The notes: generated from the sequence alone by a model not told the origin. Positions 8,757 to 19,258 are shown, counted from the first letter of the stretch. The stretch: DNA of 64,000 nt from Konateibacter massiliensis (GCF_900184995.1 NZ_LT860099.1:2112332-2176331), one strand, 5' to 3'. Numbers and translations are program-made.

Positions 8757-8804
8757 TTAAGCGGTTTTACGCTTAATAATAGCAAAAAATCTCCAAATAT
8801 TCAA
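8757..8804 (-). promoter_or_regulatory. Promoter and overlapping palindrome for the EET operon
   Basis: On the minus strand TTGAAT (8804-8799), a 17-nt spacer and TATTAT (8781-8776) form a good vegetative promoter. Just after it lies the inverted repeat TTAAGCG-GTTTTA-CGCTTAA (8757-8776), touching the -10 and the expected start site. It is a candidate repressor operator. The leader to ndh2 is then about 180 nt. The rest of 8592-9050 is very AT-rich, with no ORF or recognisable riboswitch. Confidence 0.6.
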
Positions 8805-9050
8805 GTACGCACTTTTAGGTACAATACTATAAAAAAGATAGTTGAGAACTTTTTTCTAACCACTCAGCAATAAGTAAAGTTAAACAAAAACTTTTGTTTT
8901 TCATTCCATTTATTCATCAAAACTACTTATGATTTTTTATAAAATTTTAACAAACTGTACATTATGTAAAAATACTCTTTTTTAATATTTGATTGTTAAA
9001 TTTTTTTGTTTTGTGAAAGGGGTGTCAATCAAAAAAATTTCTTATAACAC

Positions 9051-9095
9051 AAAAACCCGAGGTTTACCCAATTTTGTTGCAAACCACGGGTTTTA
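9051..9095 (-). terminator. Terminator of the arabinose operon
   Basis: AAACCCGAGGTTT (9053-9065) pairs with AAACCACGGGTTT (9081-9093). On the minus strand the hairpin is followed by TTTTTG. It lies about 85 bp after the GH51 stop. Confidence 0.85.
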
Positions 9096-9099
9096 TTCA

Positions 9100-9138
9100 T
9101 GACAAGTGAAGCTGTTTACGGCTTCATCTTGTTTATCA
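9100..9138 (-). repeat. TGACAAGTGAA-type hairpin, copy 1
   Basis: ACAAG-T-GAAGC pairs with GCTTC-AT-CTTGT. A second hairpin starting with the same TGACAAGTGAA lies at 24337-24375. This copy lies between the GH51 stop and its terminator. Function unknown. Confidence 0.4.
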
Positions 9139-9178
9139 CAGCAGAACGTTCACCAAGTGCACTTTCTGTTGTTTGATT

Positions 9179-10708
<1,530 letters not shown>

Positions 10709-10729
10709 TTAATTATTTCTATATATTTT

Positions 10730-11575
10730 TTATCCTTTTACCGCACCCGCCGTCATACCTTCAATAAAGTATCTTTGGAAGCAGACAAATAAAATAAAGA
10801 TTGGTATGATGGAGAAAAACGACCCGACAATCAGCAGGCTGTAGTTGTCCCCGTAAGGATTAATCAATGTGTTCAATCCCAATGTAAGAGTATACTTGCT
10901 TGAGGAGCGGATTACAAGGAGCGGCCACAAATAGTTATTCCATGCGCTCATTCCGTTTAAAATCGCCATTGCAGCGAATGCCGGCTTCATAATCGGAATA
11001 ATCAGCCTGAAAAAGATACCGTACTCCGTGGCTCCGTCTATTCTTCCTGCCTCCAAAAGCTCCTTCGGTATTCCCAGCAAATACTGGCGGAAGAAAAAGA
11101 TTGTACTTGCATTTGCCATAAACGGCAGAACAACTGCCACATAATTATCCATCAGTCCCCATACTGACATCTGCTTGTAAAGAGGAAGCATAACTACCTC
11201 AAGCGGAATGGATAAAATAATCAAAACCACAACAAACAGCAGGTTTCTTCCCTTGAATTCATACGCCGCAAATCCATAGCCTACAAAAGCGCTGACAATC
11301 AGCGTACTAAGTACGGAAATCACAGTCAAAACAATACTGTTTAAAAACCAGGACCAATACTCATGCCTTCCCGCAAACAGCAGTATGTAGTTATCAAGGC
11401 TCCATCTTTCCAGATTCAAATTCAGATTGAGACCGTACTGCAGCAAATCGCCGCCCGGTTTAAAACTCGCAATAAACAGCGCGTAAATTGGCAGTATAAT
11501 CAAAATTGCAAGAATAGTAAAAAGTATCATCATCGCTATCGAGGCATATCTGTCTTTTATTTTCTTTGATTTCAT
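10730..11575 (-). CDS. Carbohydrate ABC transporter permease (MalG/AraQ type)
   Basis: The 281-residue protein has six predicted membrane helices. The EAA loop EAGRIDGATEYGIFFRLIIPIMKP contacts the ATPase. The start is 1 bp from the stop of the partner permease, so the two are translated as a pair. No ATPase gene is in the operon; such CUT1 transporters commonly use a shared MsmK-type ATPase encoded elsewhere. The likely substrate is arabino-oligosaccharide, from context. Confidence 0.9.
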   Translation of the reverse strand: MKSKKIKDRYASIAMMILFTILAILIILPIYALFIASFKPGGDLLQYGLNLNLNLERWSLDNYILLFAGRHEYWSWFLNSIVLTVISVLSTLIVSAFVGYGFAAYEFKGRNLLFVVVLIILSIPLEVVMLPLYKQMSVWGLMDNYVAVVLPFMANASTIFFFRQYLLGIPKELLEAGRIDGATEYGIFFRLIIPIMKPAFAAMAILNGMSAWNNYLWPLLVIRSSSKYTLTLGLNTLINPYGDNYSLLIVGSFFSIIPIFILFVCFQRYFIEGMTAGAVKG

Positions 11576-11576
11576 T

Positions 11577-12464
11577 TTACTTTTCCTCCTTATCGAAGGT
11601 TCCTGTTATCTTCAGCTGTATCATGTTAATAACCATGACAACAACAAGAAGAATCAATCCAACTGCACATGCATAGCCCATTGCTCTCTTTTCAATACCC
11701 TGTCTGTATAAATAACCGACAATCGTAAGACCGATGTTGTTCGGTGAATTATTCCCTTTAAATACCATGTAGCTCTCAAGGAACATGGAGAGCCCTGCAT
11801 AAATACTGATCGTAAGCACATACACGGTAGTCGGCTTGATAAGCGGAACAGAAATTTTCTTAAACTGCTGCCATTTATTTGCTCCGTCAATTGCCGCGGC
11901 CTCGTATAAGTCCGACGGAATGCTTTGTAAGCCTGCTAAAAAGTAAAGTATATTTACTCCCGTCCATCTCCAGCAAGCAATCAAAAGAAGTGCAAAATAA
12001 CTTGTATTCACTCCTTTGAGCCATTTAATCGGAGAAGCACCGAAAAATGCAATAACCTGATTTGCCAGAGAGCTATTTGCCTCTCCGAACATCAATCGAA
12101 AGATTGTGCCCGCTACCACCACAGAGGTAAGTGCCGGGATAAAATAGACGGATTTAAAAAATCCGGCATGTTTCATTAATTTGCTGTTTAGAAGACTTGC
12201 AAACAACATTGGAAAAGGTATCAAAAGCACCAGTGTACCAATCATGTATTTTACACTGTTAAAAATGGCTTTAAAAAACACTTTATCCGTTAAAAGTCTG
12301 TTATAATTCTTTGTTCCGACCCACTCATCTTTTAATACATCCTGAAAGCTTAACAGTACGCCGTTGCTAATCGGTGCAACCCAAAACAACAGCACCGTTA
12401 TGACAAACGGTAAGACAAATACATAAGGAGCAATCTTTTGAGAGTAAAAAAACTTTTTGAACAT
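11577..12464 (-). CDS. Carbohydrate ABC transporter permease (MalF/AraP type)
   Basis: The 295-residue protein has about six membrane helices and starts MFKKFFYSQKIAPYVFVLPFVITVLLFW. The EAA loop is YEAAAIDGANKWQQFKKISVPLIKPTT. It forms a heterodimer with the next permease. It is separated from the binding-protein gene by a strong hairpin, which may lower permease expression relative to the binding protein. Confidence 0.9.
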   Translation of the reverse strand: MFKKFFYSQKIAPYVFVLPFVITVLLFWVAPISNGVLLSFQDVLKDEWVGTKNYNRLLTDKVFFKAIFNSVKYMIGTLVLLIPFPMLFASLLNSKLMKHAGFFKSVYFIPALTSVVVAGTIFRLMFGEANSSLANQVIAFFGASPIKWLKGVNTSYFALLLIACWRWTGVNILYFLAGLQSIPSDLYEAAAIDGANKWQQFKKISVPLIKPTTVYVLTISIYAGLSMFLESYMVFKGNNSPNNIGLTIVGYLYRQGIEKRAMGYACAVGLILLVVVMVINMIQLKITGTFDKEEK

Positions 12465-12497
12465 TCTATCGTGACTCCTTTCATAGCTGAAACAAGT

Positions 12498-12532
12498 AAG
12501 TCCATCCCCCGCTTGAAAAGCGGGGTGGACTT
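12498..12532 (-). promoter_or_regulatory. Intercistronic hairpin between binding protein and permeases
   Basis: AAGTCCA-TC-CCCCGCTT pairs with AAGCGGGG-TGGACTT around a GA-rich loop, a very stable stem without a U-run on the minus strand. It lies 17 bp after the binding-protein stop. Known from malE-malF and similar operons: such stems protect the upstream mRNA and give excess binding protein. The same is inferred here. Confidence 0.7.
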
Positions 12533-12548
12533 CCCTGATTATATTACT

Positions 12549-13925
12549 TTATTTGAATTCATTCTCCAAGGTAGCCTGCGAATCGTCAAGTGCCTCTTTT
12601 ACGTCCATTCCGTTTTCAAAAATATTGTTCAGCGTAACGTTACAGAACTCATTGTTGATGGATGGCCATTTCGCATTTGACATATCACCGATTGTACCGA
12701 TGTTCTCCTTGATTGCATTCAAGGTGTCAAATGGATAGTTGTTGAAATATTTTACAAACTGGTTATCCGGATTCTGTGTCAAAGCTGTATCTGTCCAAAC
12801 TTCCGTATTAACAGGGTCAAATCCAAGTACGTTCCATACCTCTTCGTTTGCCTTTGCAGAAAGTTTGATATAAGCCATAACCTCTGCTGCAAGATCTGCG
12901 TTTTCACCGGAAGCTACAATCGCTGTTCCTGTTCCGCCGCCACCGATTGAAGCAAATTCATCATCATCTGTATTCCATACAGGTGTAGGAGCAATTGCTA
13001 CCTTACCTGACAAGTCTGTCATGTAGTTTACATAACGTGATGTCTGCCAGAAAGGCATAATCTGTACTGCATACTCTCCTGAATTGTAAGCCGGATACGC
13101 TTCCTCATTGTCTGGCTGGCCGCCCGGAACAACACTGAATGCGCCTGTATCCTGCATACCCTTAATATAAGTTAATACCTCAACCATCGTGTCATTGTTT
13201 ACATCAAGGTCGCCGTTTGCATCAAGATATCCGCCGCCTTTTTGAGCGAGCATCAGGTTAATCATCCACTGTGCGGTTGTCTCAACCGTTGCAAACTGCT
13301 TGCCTGTTGCTTCATAATATTTTACACCTGCCGCTTTAAAGTCATCCCATGTCTTGATATCTTCATAGTTGACTCCTGCCGCCTCCAAAAGCTCTGTGTT
13401 GTAGAACGCTACCGTTGCACCTACATGTGTCGGTAAGCCATAATATTTGCCGTCCTTTGAATAAATGTCAAGTCTTGCCTGAACGATTTTATCCTGATAC
13501 GGTGCAATTACATCACTCAAATCCCTAAGTCCGATATCTCCCTGTAAGAATGAAGGGAATTTACCAAGCTCGATATCTACGATATCCGGTGCACCCTCTC
13601 CTGATTCCAGCGCAAGTGACAGCTTGTTGTGCATATCATCATATGCCATGTTGCTCAACACCAGCTTAACCTTTTTGTCCGGATGCTCTTCATTCCACTG
13701 CTCTGCCATATCCGTGTAGAACTGCTGATGCAGTTCGATAAAGGTCCAAACATTCAATGTCGTAACATCGTCTCCCTCTACCGCCATTTCCGTTGTACCT
13801 GCCGATCCCGGACCCGTACTTTCCCCCGTATCGGTGCTTCCTGCACTTCCTGATCCGCCGCAGCCGGCTAACAGTGAAGCTGCCATTGTCAAACTGAGAA
13901 CTGTTGCTAAAAACTTCTTTTTCAT
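12549..13925 (-). CDS. Extracellular solute-binding lipoprotein for arabino-oligosaccharides
   Basis: The start ATG at 13925 is chosen because GGAGGAAGG lies just upstream; two earlier ATGs lie before or within that site. This gives 458 residues: MKKKFLATVLSLTMAASLLAGC, lipidated Cys22, a Gly/Ser/Thr linker, then a family 1 (MalE-like) binding fold (NVWTFIELHQQFYTDMAEQWNEEHP). It is anchored outside the membrane and delivers sugar to the two permeases. Substrate is inferred from the flanking GH127 and GH51 genes. Confidence 0.9.
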   Translation of the reverse strand: MKKKFLATVLSLTMAASLLAGCGGSGSAGSTDTGESTGPGSAGTTEMAVEGDDVTTLNVWTFIELHQQFYTDMAEQWNEEHPDKKVKLVLSNMAYDDMHNKLSLALESGEGAPDIVDIELGKFPSFLQGDIGLRDLSDVIAPYQDKIVQARLDIYSKDGKYYGLPTHVGATVAFYNTELLEAAGVNYEDIKTWDDFKAAGVKYYEATGKQFATVETTAQWMINLMLAQKGGGYLDANGDLDVNNDTMVEVLTYIKGMQDTGAFSVVPGGQPDNEEAYPAYNSGEYAVQIMPFWQTSRYVNYMTDLSGKVAIAPTPVWNTDDDEFASIGGGGTGTAIVASGENADLAAEVMAYIKLSAKANEEVWNVLGFDPVNTEVWTDTALTQNPDNQFVKYFNNYPFDTLNAIKENIGTIGDMSNAKWPSINNEFCNVTLNNIFENGMDVKEALDDSQATLENEFK

Positions 13926-13998
13926 TTTACCTTCCTCCATTTTCAACGTTTTTTGTTACACCTTATATCATAAACAGGCTCATTGCCTGAATGATAGA

Positions 13999-15954
13999 CT
14001 ATAATGCCTCTTTTAACCAGACGAGCATCTCGCCGGTTTTTCTGTTTCCCCACAAACCGTAAGGCACTGCCTTTAATTCCACTTCCTCAAGTTCCAAATT
14101 TCCCGTCTTATACAGCTCGTTTTCTTTCCAGTTCTTTTCGGAAATCTTTTTGCCCCTCAGCCGTATCGTCGTGACGCCTCCCAAAAGTTTCGCTTCATAT
14201 TGCTCTTTCAACTCCTGCGACGTATCAACATAGACAGCCGGAAGATTTGACATGTTATCTGTCTCCTCAACACAATAGACAAACGGTCCCTTTGTTATCG
14301 CCACCTTACCTGAATCCGCTCTGACTAACGGATTGGCACGGACAAATCTTGCCTCTTCCTTGTAGGAAATTTGTATCGCCTCCTTCACACAGCAGCTCTT
14401 GATAAGCACATAACCCTTTTCGACATCCAGATTTTTCAGCAGCTCACCATTTCTTGTTATCTGAAACTCCTTCGCGTATTCCGGTATTCGAAAACCAAGT
14501 GTTACCTCCCTATCCGTATCCTCACCTGTAATCTCAACAGTGATACTGCCGCTTTGCGGATAATGATTGTCAAGCTTTATCTGAAATTCCTTTTCGCCGA
14601 GCTCTATCTTTGCCTCATTTGCAATGTACAAATTGACAAAAAGGGAATTTTCATTCTGAGAATATATATATTGTCCGAGTGAGGCAAGTGTTCTTGCAAT
14701 ATTCGGCGGACAGCACGCCACCCCAAACCACTTCTGTCTGACCGCCTTCACATGCTCAAGCGAGGTCCGCTCAAGACAGTTATTCGGCCAAACCGCCAAC
14801 GGATTTACATAAAAGAAGCTCTTTCCGTCCAATGCAATTCCTGACAACAGTGTGTTGTACAACTCCTTTTCCACAACATCCATATAAGAGCTGTCACCTG
14901 TAATTTCAGCCATTCTCCTGCCGAAAAGCGCCAGTCCGATGGACGCGCAGGTCTCTGCATAATTGCGGTCATTCGGCAAATCATAGTCTGTCGTAAACCG
15001 TTCCAATAGCCCTGATGAGCCAATACCACCGGTAATGAACATACGCTTCTTCGTCATGTTGTTCCACAAGGTCTCACAGCTTTTCATCAGCCCGTCATCC
15101 TGAAATTCATATGCCAAATCTGCCATCGCACAGCACATGTAAACCGCCCTCACTGCATGCCCTTCCGCTGTAAGCTGTTCTCTCACCGGAAGATGTGATT
15201 GGGAATACTTTGGATCATAATTCTTAAATTCTGGAAAAATCTGTACATAATCGTCTCGTTTTTCCTCTTCCAAAAAATAATTATCTCCCACACCGCGCTG
15301 ATCTATGAAATATTTTGCTAATCTTACATATTCTTTCTTCCCAGTTACCTTGGAAAGCTTCACAAGCGCCAGCTCTATTTCCTGGTGTCCCGGATAACCG
15401 TGGCACTGTCCTTCGTCCGGTCCGAACTTCTCACATATAAGGTCTGCAAATCTGGATACAATTTTTAAAAACTCATCCTTTCCTGTCGCCTCATAATATG
15501 CCACTGCCGCCTCAATCATATGCCCTGCCGTATAAAGCTCATGACCCTCTTTCAGATTGCTCCATCGTCTCGTGGGCTCTTTGATTGTATAATAGGTATT
15601 TAGATAGCCGTCCTTCTGCTGAGCCCTTCCGATCAAAGCAATTGTCTCATCGGCAAGCTTCTCAAGTTCCTGATCTCTCTCCGCCGCCAGCGTATAGGCA
15701 ACCGCCTCCAGCCACTTTGCGACATCCGTATCCTGAAAAACAGCTCCGCCAAACTCTCCTTCTAATTCACCTGCCGCAATTTTAAAATTGCGGATACAGT
15801 AGCTAGGCTCTGCTTCCGGTACCCTGTCATTGAGAATGTTCCACTGATACGGTATGATTGCTTCTTTTACCAAACGAATGTAGCGATTCCAAAAATTATC
15901 ATTAATTTTTATGTTCCCTAACGAGACACTGCTTTTCTTCTTACTTCCCATCAT
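13999..15954 (-). CDS. GH127 beta-L-arabinofuranosidase
   Basis: The 651-residue protein matches the HypBA1 family (formerly DUF1680) in length. The zinc/cysteine active site is visible: Glu334 and Cys336 in NYAETCAS, and Cys414-Cys415 in GVACCPPNIAR (Cys415 being the probable nucleophile by HypBA1 alignment). GHELYTAGHMIEAAVAYYEATG is also conserved. No signal peptide, so it is cytoplasmic. Start: ATGATG at 15954/15951 follows GAGG by 3 or 6 nt, so the second ATG (15951) may be the real one. It is the first gene of the operon, behind a LacI operator. Confidence 0.93.
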   Translation of the reverse strand: MMGSKKKSSVSLGNIKINDNFWNRYIRLVKEAIIPYQWNILNDRVPEAEPSYCIRNFKIAAGELEGEFGGAVFQDTDVAKWLEAVAYTLAAERDQELEKLADETIALIGRAQQKDGYLNTYYTIKEPTRRWSNLKEGHELYTAGHMIEAAVAYYEATGKDEFLKIVSRFADLICEKFGPDEGQCHGYPGHQEIELALVKLSKVTGKKEYVRLAKYFIDQRGVGDNYFLEEEKRDDYVQIFPEFKNYDPKYSQSHLPVREQLTAEGHAVRAVYMCCAMADLAYEFQDDGLMKSCETLWNNMTKKRMFITGGIGSSGLLERFTTDYDLPNDRNYAETCASIGLALFGRRMAEITGDSSYMDVVEKELYNTLLSGIALDGKSFFYVNPLAVWPNNCLERTSLEHVKAVRQKWFGVACCPPNIARTLASLGQYIYSQNENSLFVNLYIANEAKIELGEKEFQIKLDNHYPQSGSITVEITGEDTDREVTLGFRIPEYAKEFQITRNGELLKNLDVEKGYVLIKSCCVKEAIQISYKEEARFVRANPLVRADSGKVAITKGPFVYCVEETDNMSNLPAVYVDTSQELKEQYEAKLLGGVTTIRLRGKKISEKNWKENELYKTGNLELEEVELKAVPYGLWGNRKTGEMLVWLKEAL

Positions 15955-15973
15955 ACACCTCGCTCCTCTTGCT

Positions 15974-15993
15974 TATATTAAACGTTTAATATA
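15974..15993. promoter_or_regulatory. LacI-type operator 1 (perfect palindrome)
   Basis: TATATTAAACGTTTAATATA is a perfect 20-bp palindrome with the AAACGTTT core. It lies 20 bp upstream of the GH127 ATG and about 105 bp downstream of the predicted start site, a roadblock position. Confidence 0.8.
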
Positions 15994-16104
15994 AAATACG
16001 TAGTAATTCTATTAAAAACCACAAAAATTCCATACTTTTTATATTACCTCTTATATTTTATGTTTTTTTGTGTCTTTTTAGTTATTATTATATTTATTAA
16101 TACC

Positions 16105-16133
16105 GTTATACCATAATTCCAATCCGTTGTAAA
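16105..16133 (-). promoter_or_regulatory. Promoter of the arabinose operon
   Basis: On the minus strand TTTACA (16133-16128), a 17-nt spacer and TATAAC (16110-16105). It lies between the two LacI-type operators and gives a leader of about 145 nt. Confidence 0.65.
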
Positions 16134-16159
16134 GTATTTTTAACTATATTTCTTATTTT

Positions 16160-16175
16160 TTGAAACGTTTAATAA
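16160..16175. promoter_or_regulatory. LacI-type operator 2
   Basis: TTGAAACGTTTAATAA shares the AAACGTTT core (16163-16170) and the TTTAATA flank with operator 1. The two centres are about 183 bp apart and flank the promoter, so looping is possible. Confidence 0.65.
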
Positions 16176-16218
16176 GTGCACTTTTACCAATTAGGCACAA
16201 AACACTATTTTTCGCTAT

Positions 16219-16255
16219 AAAAAAAGGGATTAATAGATTATTAATCCTCTTTTGT
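16219..16255 (-). terminator. Terminator of the lacI-type gene
   Basis: GGATTAAT-AATCT-ATTAATCC on the minus strand is followed by CTTTTTTT. A further stem (TATCATAG...CTATGATA, 16258-16292) lies between it and the regulator stop. Confidence 0.85.
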
Positions 16256-16319
16256 TTTATCATAGGGAAGTTTCTCCAACTTTTCTATGATATAAAAATA
16301 TGGTGCACCCGAACGCAAG

Positions 16320-17357
16320 TTATATCGATTTTACCGATTTTCGTATCACTCTTTCTCCTTCGACCGGATAAATCAACTCTTCATCCTTGGGAAATTCAAT
16401 TCCTTCCAGCATCTCAATCATCAGCTCGCTGGCGCGGTATCCGATGTCGTGAAGCGGAAGGTTATTCGTCGTAAGAGGCGGCTGATAATAGCTGGAAACC
16501 TCCCGGTTATCATATCCAACCACCGAGAGATCCTTTCCGACCTGAAGCCCAAGCTCCTCCAGCCTGTCATACACTCCGCCCGCCATAATATCATTCATGC
16601 AAAAGATTGCTGTTGCCTTTTTATCCAAAAGCTCATCTGTAACCCGATAGCCCGCGCCTCTCTTCCAGTCACCGTCGTATACAAGCTCAGGGTCATATAG
16701 AAGCTGATTGTCAAACAATGCCTTCTGGTAACCTTTCAAGCGTTCTTGTGCATGGAGGCTATCCTTTTTTCCCATAATTAAACCAATTTTTTTATGTCCG
16801 TTCTCAATCAGATATTGCACCATCTGATAAGCTCCGTGCACTTCATCCACAACAACGGACGGAACCTTTGTGCTGTTTGTATAACCATATGCCATGACAG
16901 CAGGAATGGAAAGATTATCTGGGATACATTGAATGACGCGCTCATGTGCCGCCACATAGATGATACCCTCCACCTGCTTTGCCATCAGCTTTCTGATTTC
17001 CTTTCGCACCAGTTCGTAATAGTCATCACGGTTATAATACCGGTCATCGTATTTTTTGTAGAGGCGCAAATTGGTCAATAATATCTGATAATCCTCCTCC
17101 TCGCAGTGCTCCGTAATTCCGTCAATAATATCCGGTATGCTGAAAATGGTCATATCTTCTGCAATTACCCCGATGCTCCTGGTGTTTTTCATTTTGAGAT
17201 GCTTTGCCACATAATTTGGAGTGTAATCTAGCTCCTTTACGGCTTTTTCCACAAGCTTGCGCGTCTTTTCGCTTGCGCCCGGTTTGCCGTTTAGAATATT
17301 GGATACCGTTGCCACCGATACATTACAGGCTCTTGCAATTTCCTTGATTGTTGCCAT
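16320..17357 (-). CDS. LacI-family transcriptional regulator of the arabinose operon
   Basis: The 345-residue protein starts with the LacI helix-turn-helix MATIKEIARACNVSVATVSNILNG (1-24) and hinge region ~45-60. The periplasmic-binding-like sensor domain contains IGVIAEDMTIFSIPDIIDGI and FCMNDIMAGGVYDRL. It lies immediately upstream of the arabinose operon, whose intergenic region has two AAACGTTT operators. It is likely a repressor released by arabinose or an arabino-oligosaccharide; the ligand is inferred. Confidence 0.9.
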   Translation of the reverse strand: MATIKEIARACNVSVATVSNILNGKPGASEKTRKLVEKAVKELDYTPNYVAKHLKMKNTRSIGVIAEDMTIFSIPDIIDGITEHCEEEDYQILLTNLRLYKKYDDRYYNRDDYYELVRKEIRKLMAKQVEGIIYVAAHERVIQCIPDNLSIPAVMAYGYTNSTKVPSVVVDEVHGAYQMVQYLIENGHKKIGLIMGKKDSLHAQERLKGYQKALFDNQLLYDPELVYDGDWKRGAGYRVTDELLDKKATAIFCMNDIMAGGVYDRLEELGLQVGKDLSVVGYDNREVSSYYQPPLTTNNLPLHDIGYRASELMIEMLEGIEFPKDEELIYPVEGERVIRKSVKSI

Positions 17358-17400
17358 CTTCCCATTCCTTCCTTATTTTTTATAAATTCCATTTCTCGGC

Positions 17401-18066
17401 TTAAAGCACCTCAACCAGAGTCTCTAATTTTTTTGTATTAATCCGGTAACCTCGCCCGATTTTTTGAATATATCCTTCTTCATAAAGCTTCTTCAAGGTA
17501 AAGAGCAAATGGCGATAGCTCGTCCCCAAAAATCCTGCTGTCTCAGCATGTACCTCTTGGTAAATTCCGTCGCAAGCTGACAAAAGCATATAGCCTGCCA
17601 GCCTGTTTCGCAGTTCGTAATTCGGATTCTGAATAAATCGTTCCATTCCGTTTAGCATTTTTTCTGCCAGATACTTATTCAGCTGTAAAAGGAAAATGCT
17701 ATCCTTCAAAAGAATATCCTTCGCTTCCCTCATCGGCAAAGATATGCAGATGCATTCATCGATGGATATAACTTCCTTCTTTTCCTCCTCCGCTTCAAGC
17801 AAGACCATTTCTCCAATAAAATCTCCTCTTTGCAGAAAGTGCTGCAATACACTTTCTCCTTCTTTGCATGTTCCATAGATCTTTGCTTTTCCCTTCAAAA
17901 TAAAAGAAAGATACTCTCCATAGCTGCTAAAATCGGCAATTTTCTCATTTGAGTCATATATCTGCGCCTCCATGTTTTCCAAAACTGCCTCGAACCCCTC
18001 CACATATCCGGTATAGATGTACTGTGAAAGCAGCTGCTCTTTTTCTGTTTTCGTTAGTCTCTTCAT
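17401..18066 (-). CDS. Crp/Fnr-family regulator (YeiL-like)
   Basis: The 221-residue protein has a cyclic-nucleotide-binding-like beta barrel (~20-115: LSFILKGKAKIYGTCKEGESVLQHFLQRGDFIGEMVLLEAEE) and a winged helix (~165-215: AETAGFLGTSYRHLLFTLKKLYEEGYIQKIGRGYRIN). The effector pocket is not of clear cAMP type. The family includes E. coli YeiL. It is monocistronic, 43 bp before the LacI gene in the same direction, so read-through is possible. No target site could be assigned. Confidence 0.8.
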   Translation of the reverse strand: MKRLTKTEKEQLLSQYIYTGYVEGFEAVLENMEAQIYDSNEKIADFSSYGEYLSFILKGKAKIYGTCKEGESVLQHFLQRGDFIGEMVLLEAEEEKKEVISIDECICISLPMREAKDILLKDSIFLLQLNKYLAEKMLNGMERFIQNPNYELRNRLAGYMLLSACDGIYQEVHAETAGFLGTSYRHLLFTLKKLYEEGYIQKIGRGYRINTKKLETLVEVL

Positions 18067-18170
18067 TCGTCCACCCAGCCTTATTTATTATTTATCCCTT
18101 ATCAATGAGATATCTATTACTATTATAATCCAAACTACAATATTTTTCCACTTCACATTATACACAAACA

Positions 18171-18192
18171 CCCCTGCAATATCGTGCAGGGG
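18171..18192 (-). terminator. Hairpin after the DUF368 gene
   Basis: CCCCTGCA-ATATCG-TGCAGGGG is a perfect 8-bp stem 32 bp after the DUF368 stop. The U-run is only TGTTTGTG. Confidence 0.6.
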
Positions 18193-18223
18193 TATTATTA
18201 TAAAAATAGTTCACTAAATTTAC

Positions 18224-19069
18224 TTAATCATCCGAAAACTTAGACAACGACATAATGGCAATACCGCCGAGTACAAGTGCCGCCGCCGCCATCAAAACGG
18301 ACGGTATCCACCAAGATACGGAAGGCTCTGCCGGGATTGCCGGAAGTATCTTTTCACTGAATATTTCGCTGGTTGAGCCAAGCACAAAACCAATTATCAT
18401 ACAATAGGTTTGGTGCGGAAATTTATTCATTACAAATTCAAGCGGTTTCGTAATCAAAAATACCCCAATCAGGGTGGAAATGCCGAGAACACCGATGTAT
18501 ATCACATTGAATTCGGTGATTGCAAGCAGCATGGTATCATACATACCAAGCACCAGCAGCATATGGGATGTGCTGATTCCCGGCAGTACAAGCGCCAGAG
18601 CTATAATGATACCCGTCACCAAAATCATCACGTAGTGACCGATACCCGAACCTGAGGCAATGTCCAGATTGCCGGTCGGTATAAACCCGATGGAAACAAC
18701 AATAATCAGTCCCAAAAGAAAATAAACAACCGAGGAAACTCCCCAGCTTCTCTCCTTCGTCTTCTGGTAGAGTGCCGGTATTCCTCCGACTACAGCTCCT
18801 AAAAAGAAAAAGGATACCATGAACGGGAACTTTTCCAGCAGCCACTGGATTACAAACGCGAGAGAGCAAATCCCGATACCTGCACCGAGACAGAATTTCA
18901 CAAGAAATATCGTGTGTCCCTTTATATCCTTTAAAAAGTTACTGATAGCACTGATGAGCTTGTCATAAATCCCAAGCAAAATTGCCATCGTACCTCCGCT
19001 TACACCGGGAACACTCATCGAGGAACCGATAATAAAGCCTTTCAACATAATCATTAAAGTATTCTTCAT
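18224..19069 (-). CDS. popT: DUF368 membrane protein, probable undecaprenyl-phosphate flippase PopT
   Basis: The 281-residue protein has about eight membrane segments. Two pseudo-repeats carry the family's Pro-Gly motifs: GSSMSVPGVSGGTMAILLGIYDKLI (N-terminal half) and ALVLPGISTSHMLLVLGMYDTML (C-terminal half). Known: DUF368 proteins (PopT) return undecaprenyl phosphate across the membrane for cell-wall synthesis. It is divergent from the phosphoesterase gene and not in an operon. Confidence is high for the family, moderate for the flippase role here. Confidence 0.85.
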   Translation of the reverse strand: MKNTLMIMLKGFIIGSSMSVPGVSGGTMAILLGIYDKLISAISNFLKDIKGHTIFLVKFCLGAGIGICSLAFVIQWLLEKFPFMVSFFFLGAVVGGIPALYQKTKERSWGVSSVVYFLLGLIIVVSIGFIPTGNLDIASGSGIGHYVMILVTGIIIALALVLPGISTSHMLLVLGMYDTMLLAITEFNVIYIGVLGISTLIGVFLITKPLEFVMNKFPHQTYCMIIGFVLGSTSEIFSEKILPAIPAEPSVSWWIPSVLMAAAALVLGGIAIMSLSKFSDD

Positions 19070-19258
19070 TCTTCTATACGATATACTTAATATCTAATAC
19101 TTAAGTTCTATCTTTCTCCTTTATACAAATATTGCCTATTTTATCATATGCCTAAAAAAATAGCAACAAACGAAGCATATCTAAAGAATTTTGTAAGAAA
19201 TGATGGTTACAATAAATGTATCACACAGTCTATTCATCACAGACAGTAAGGAGTCAAT

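Noticed and set aside
8592-9050. FMN or other riboswitch in the ndh2 leader
   Set aside because: The region is AT-rich, without the conserved RFN core or other riboswitch signature.
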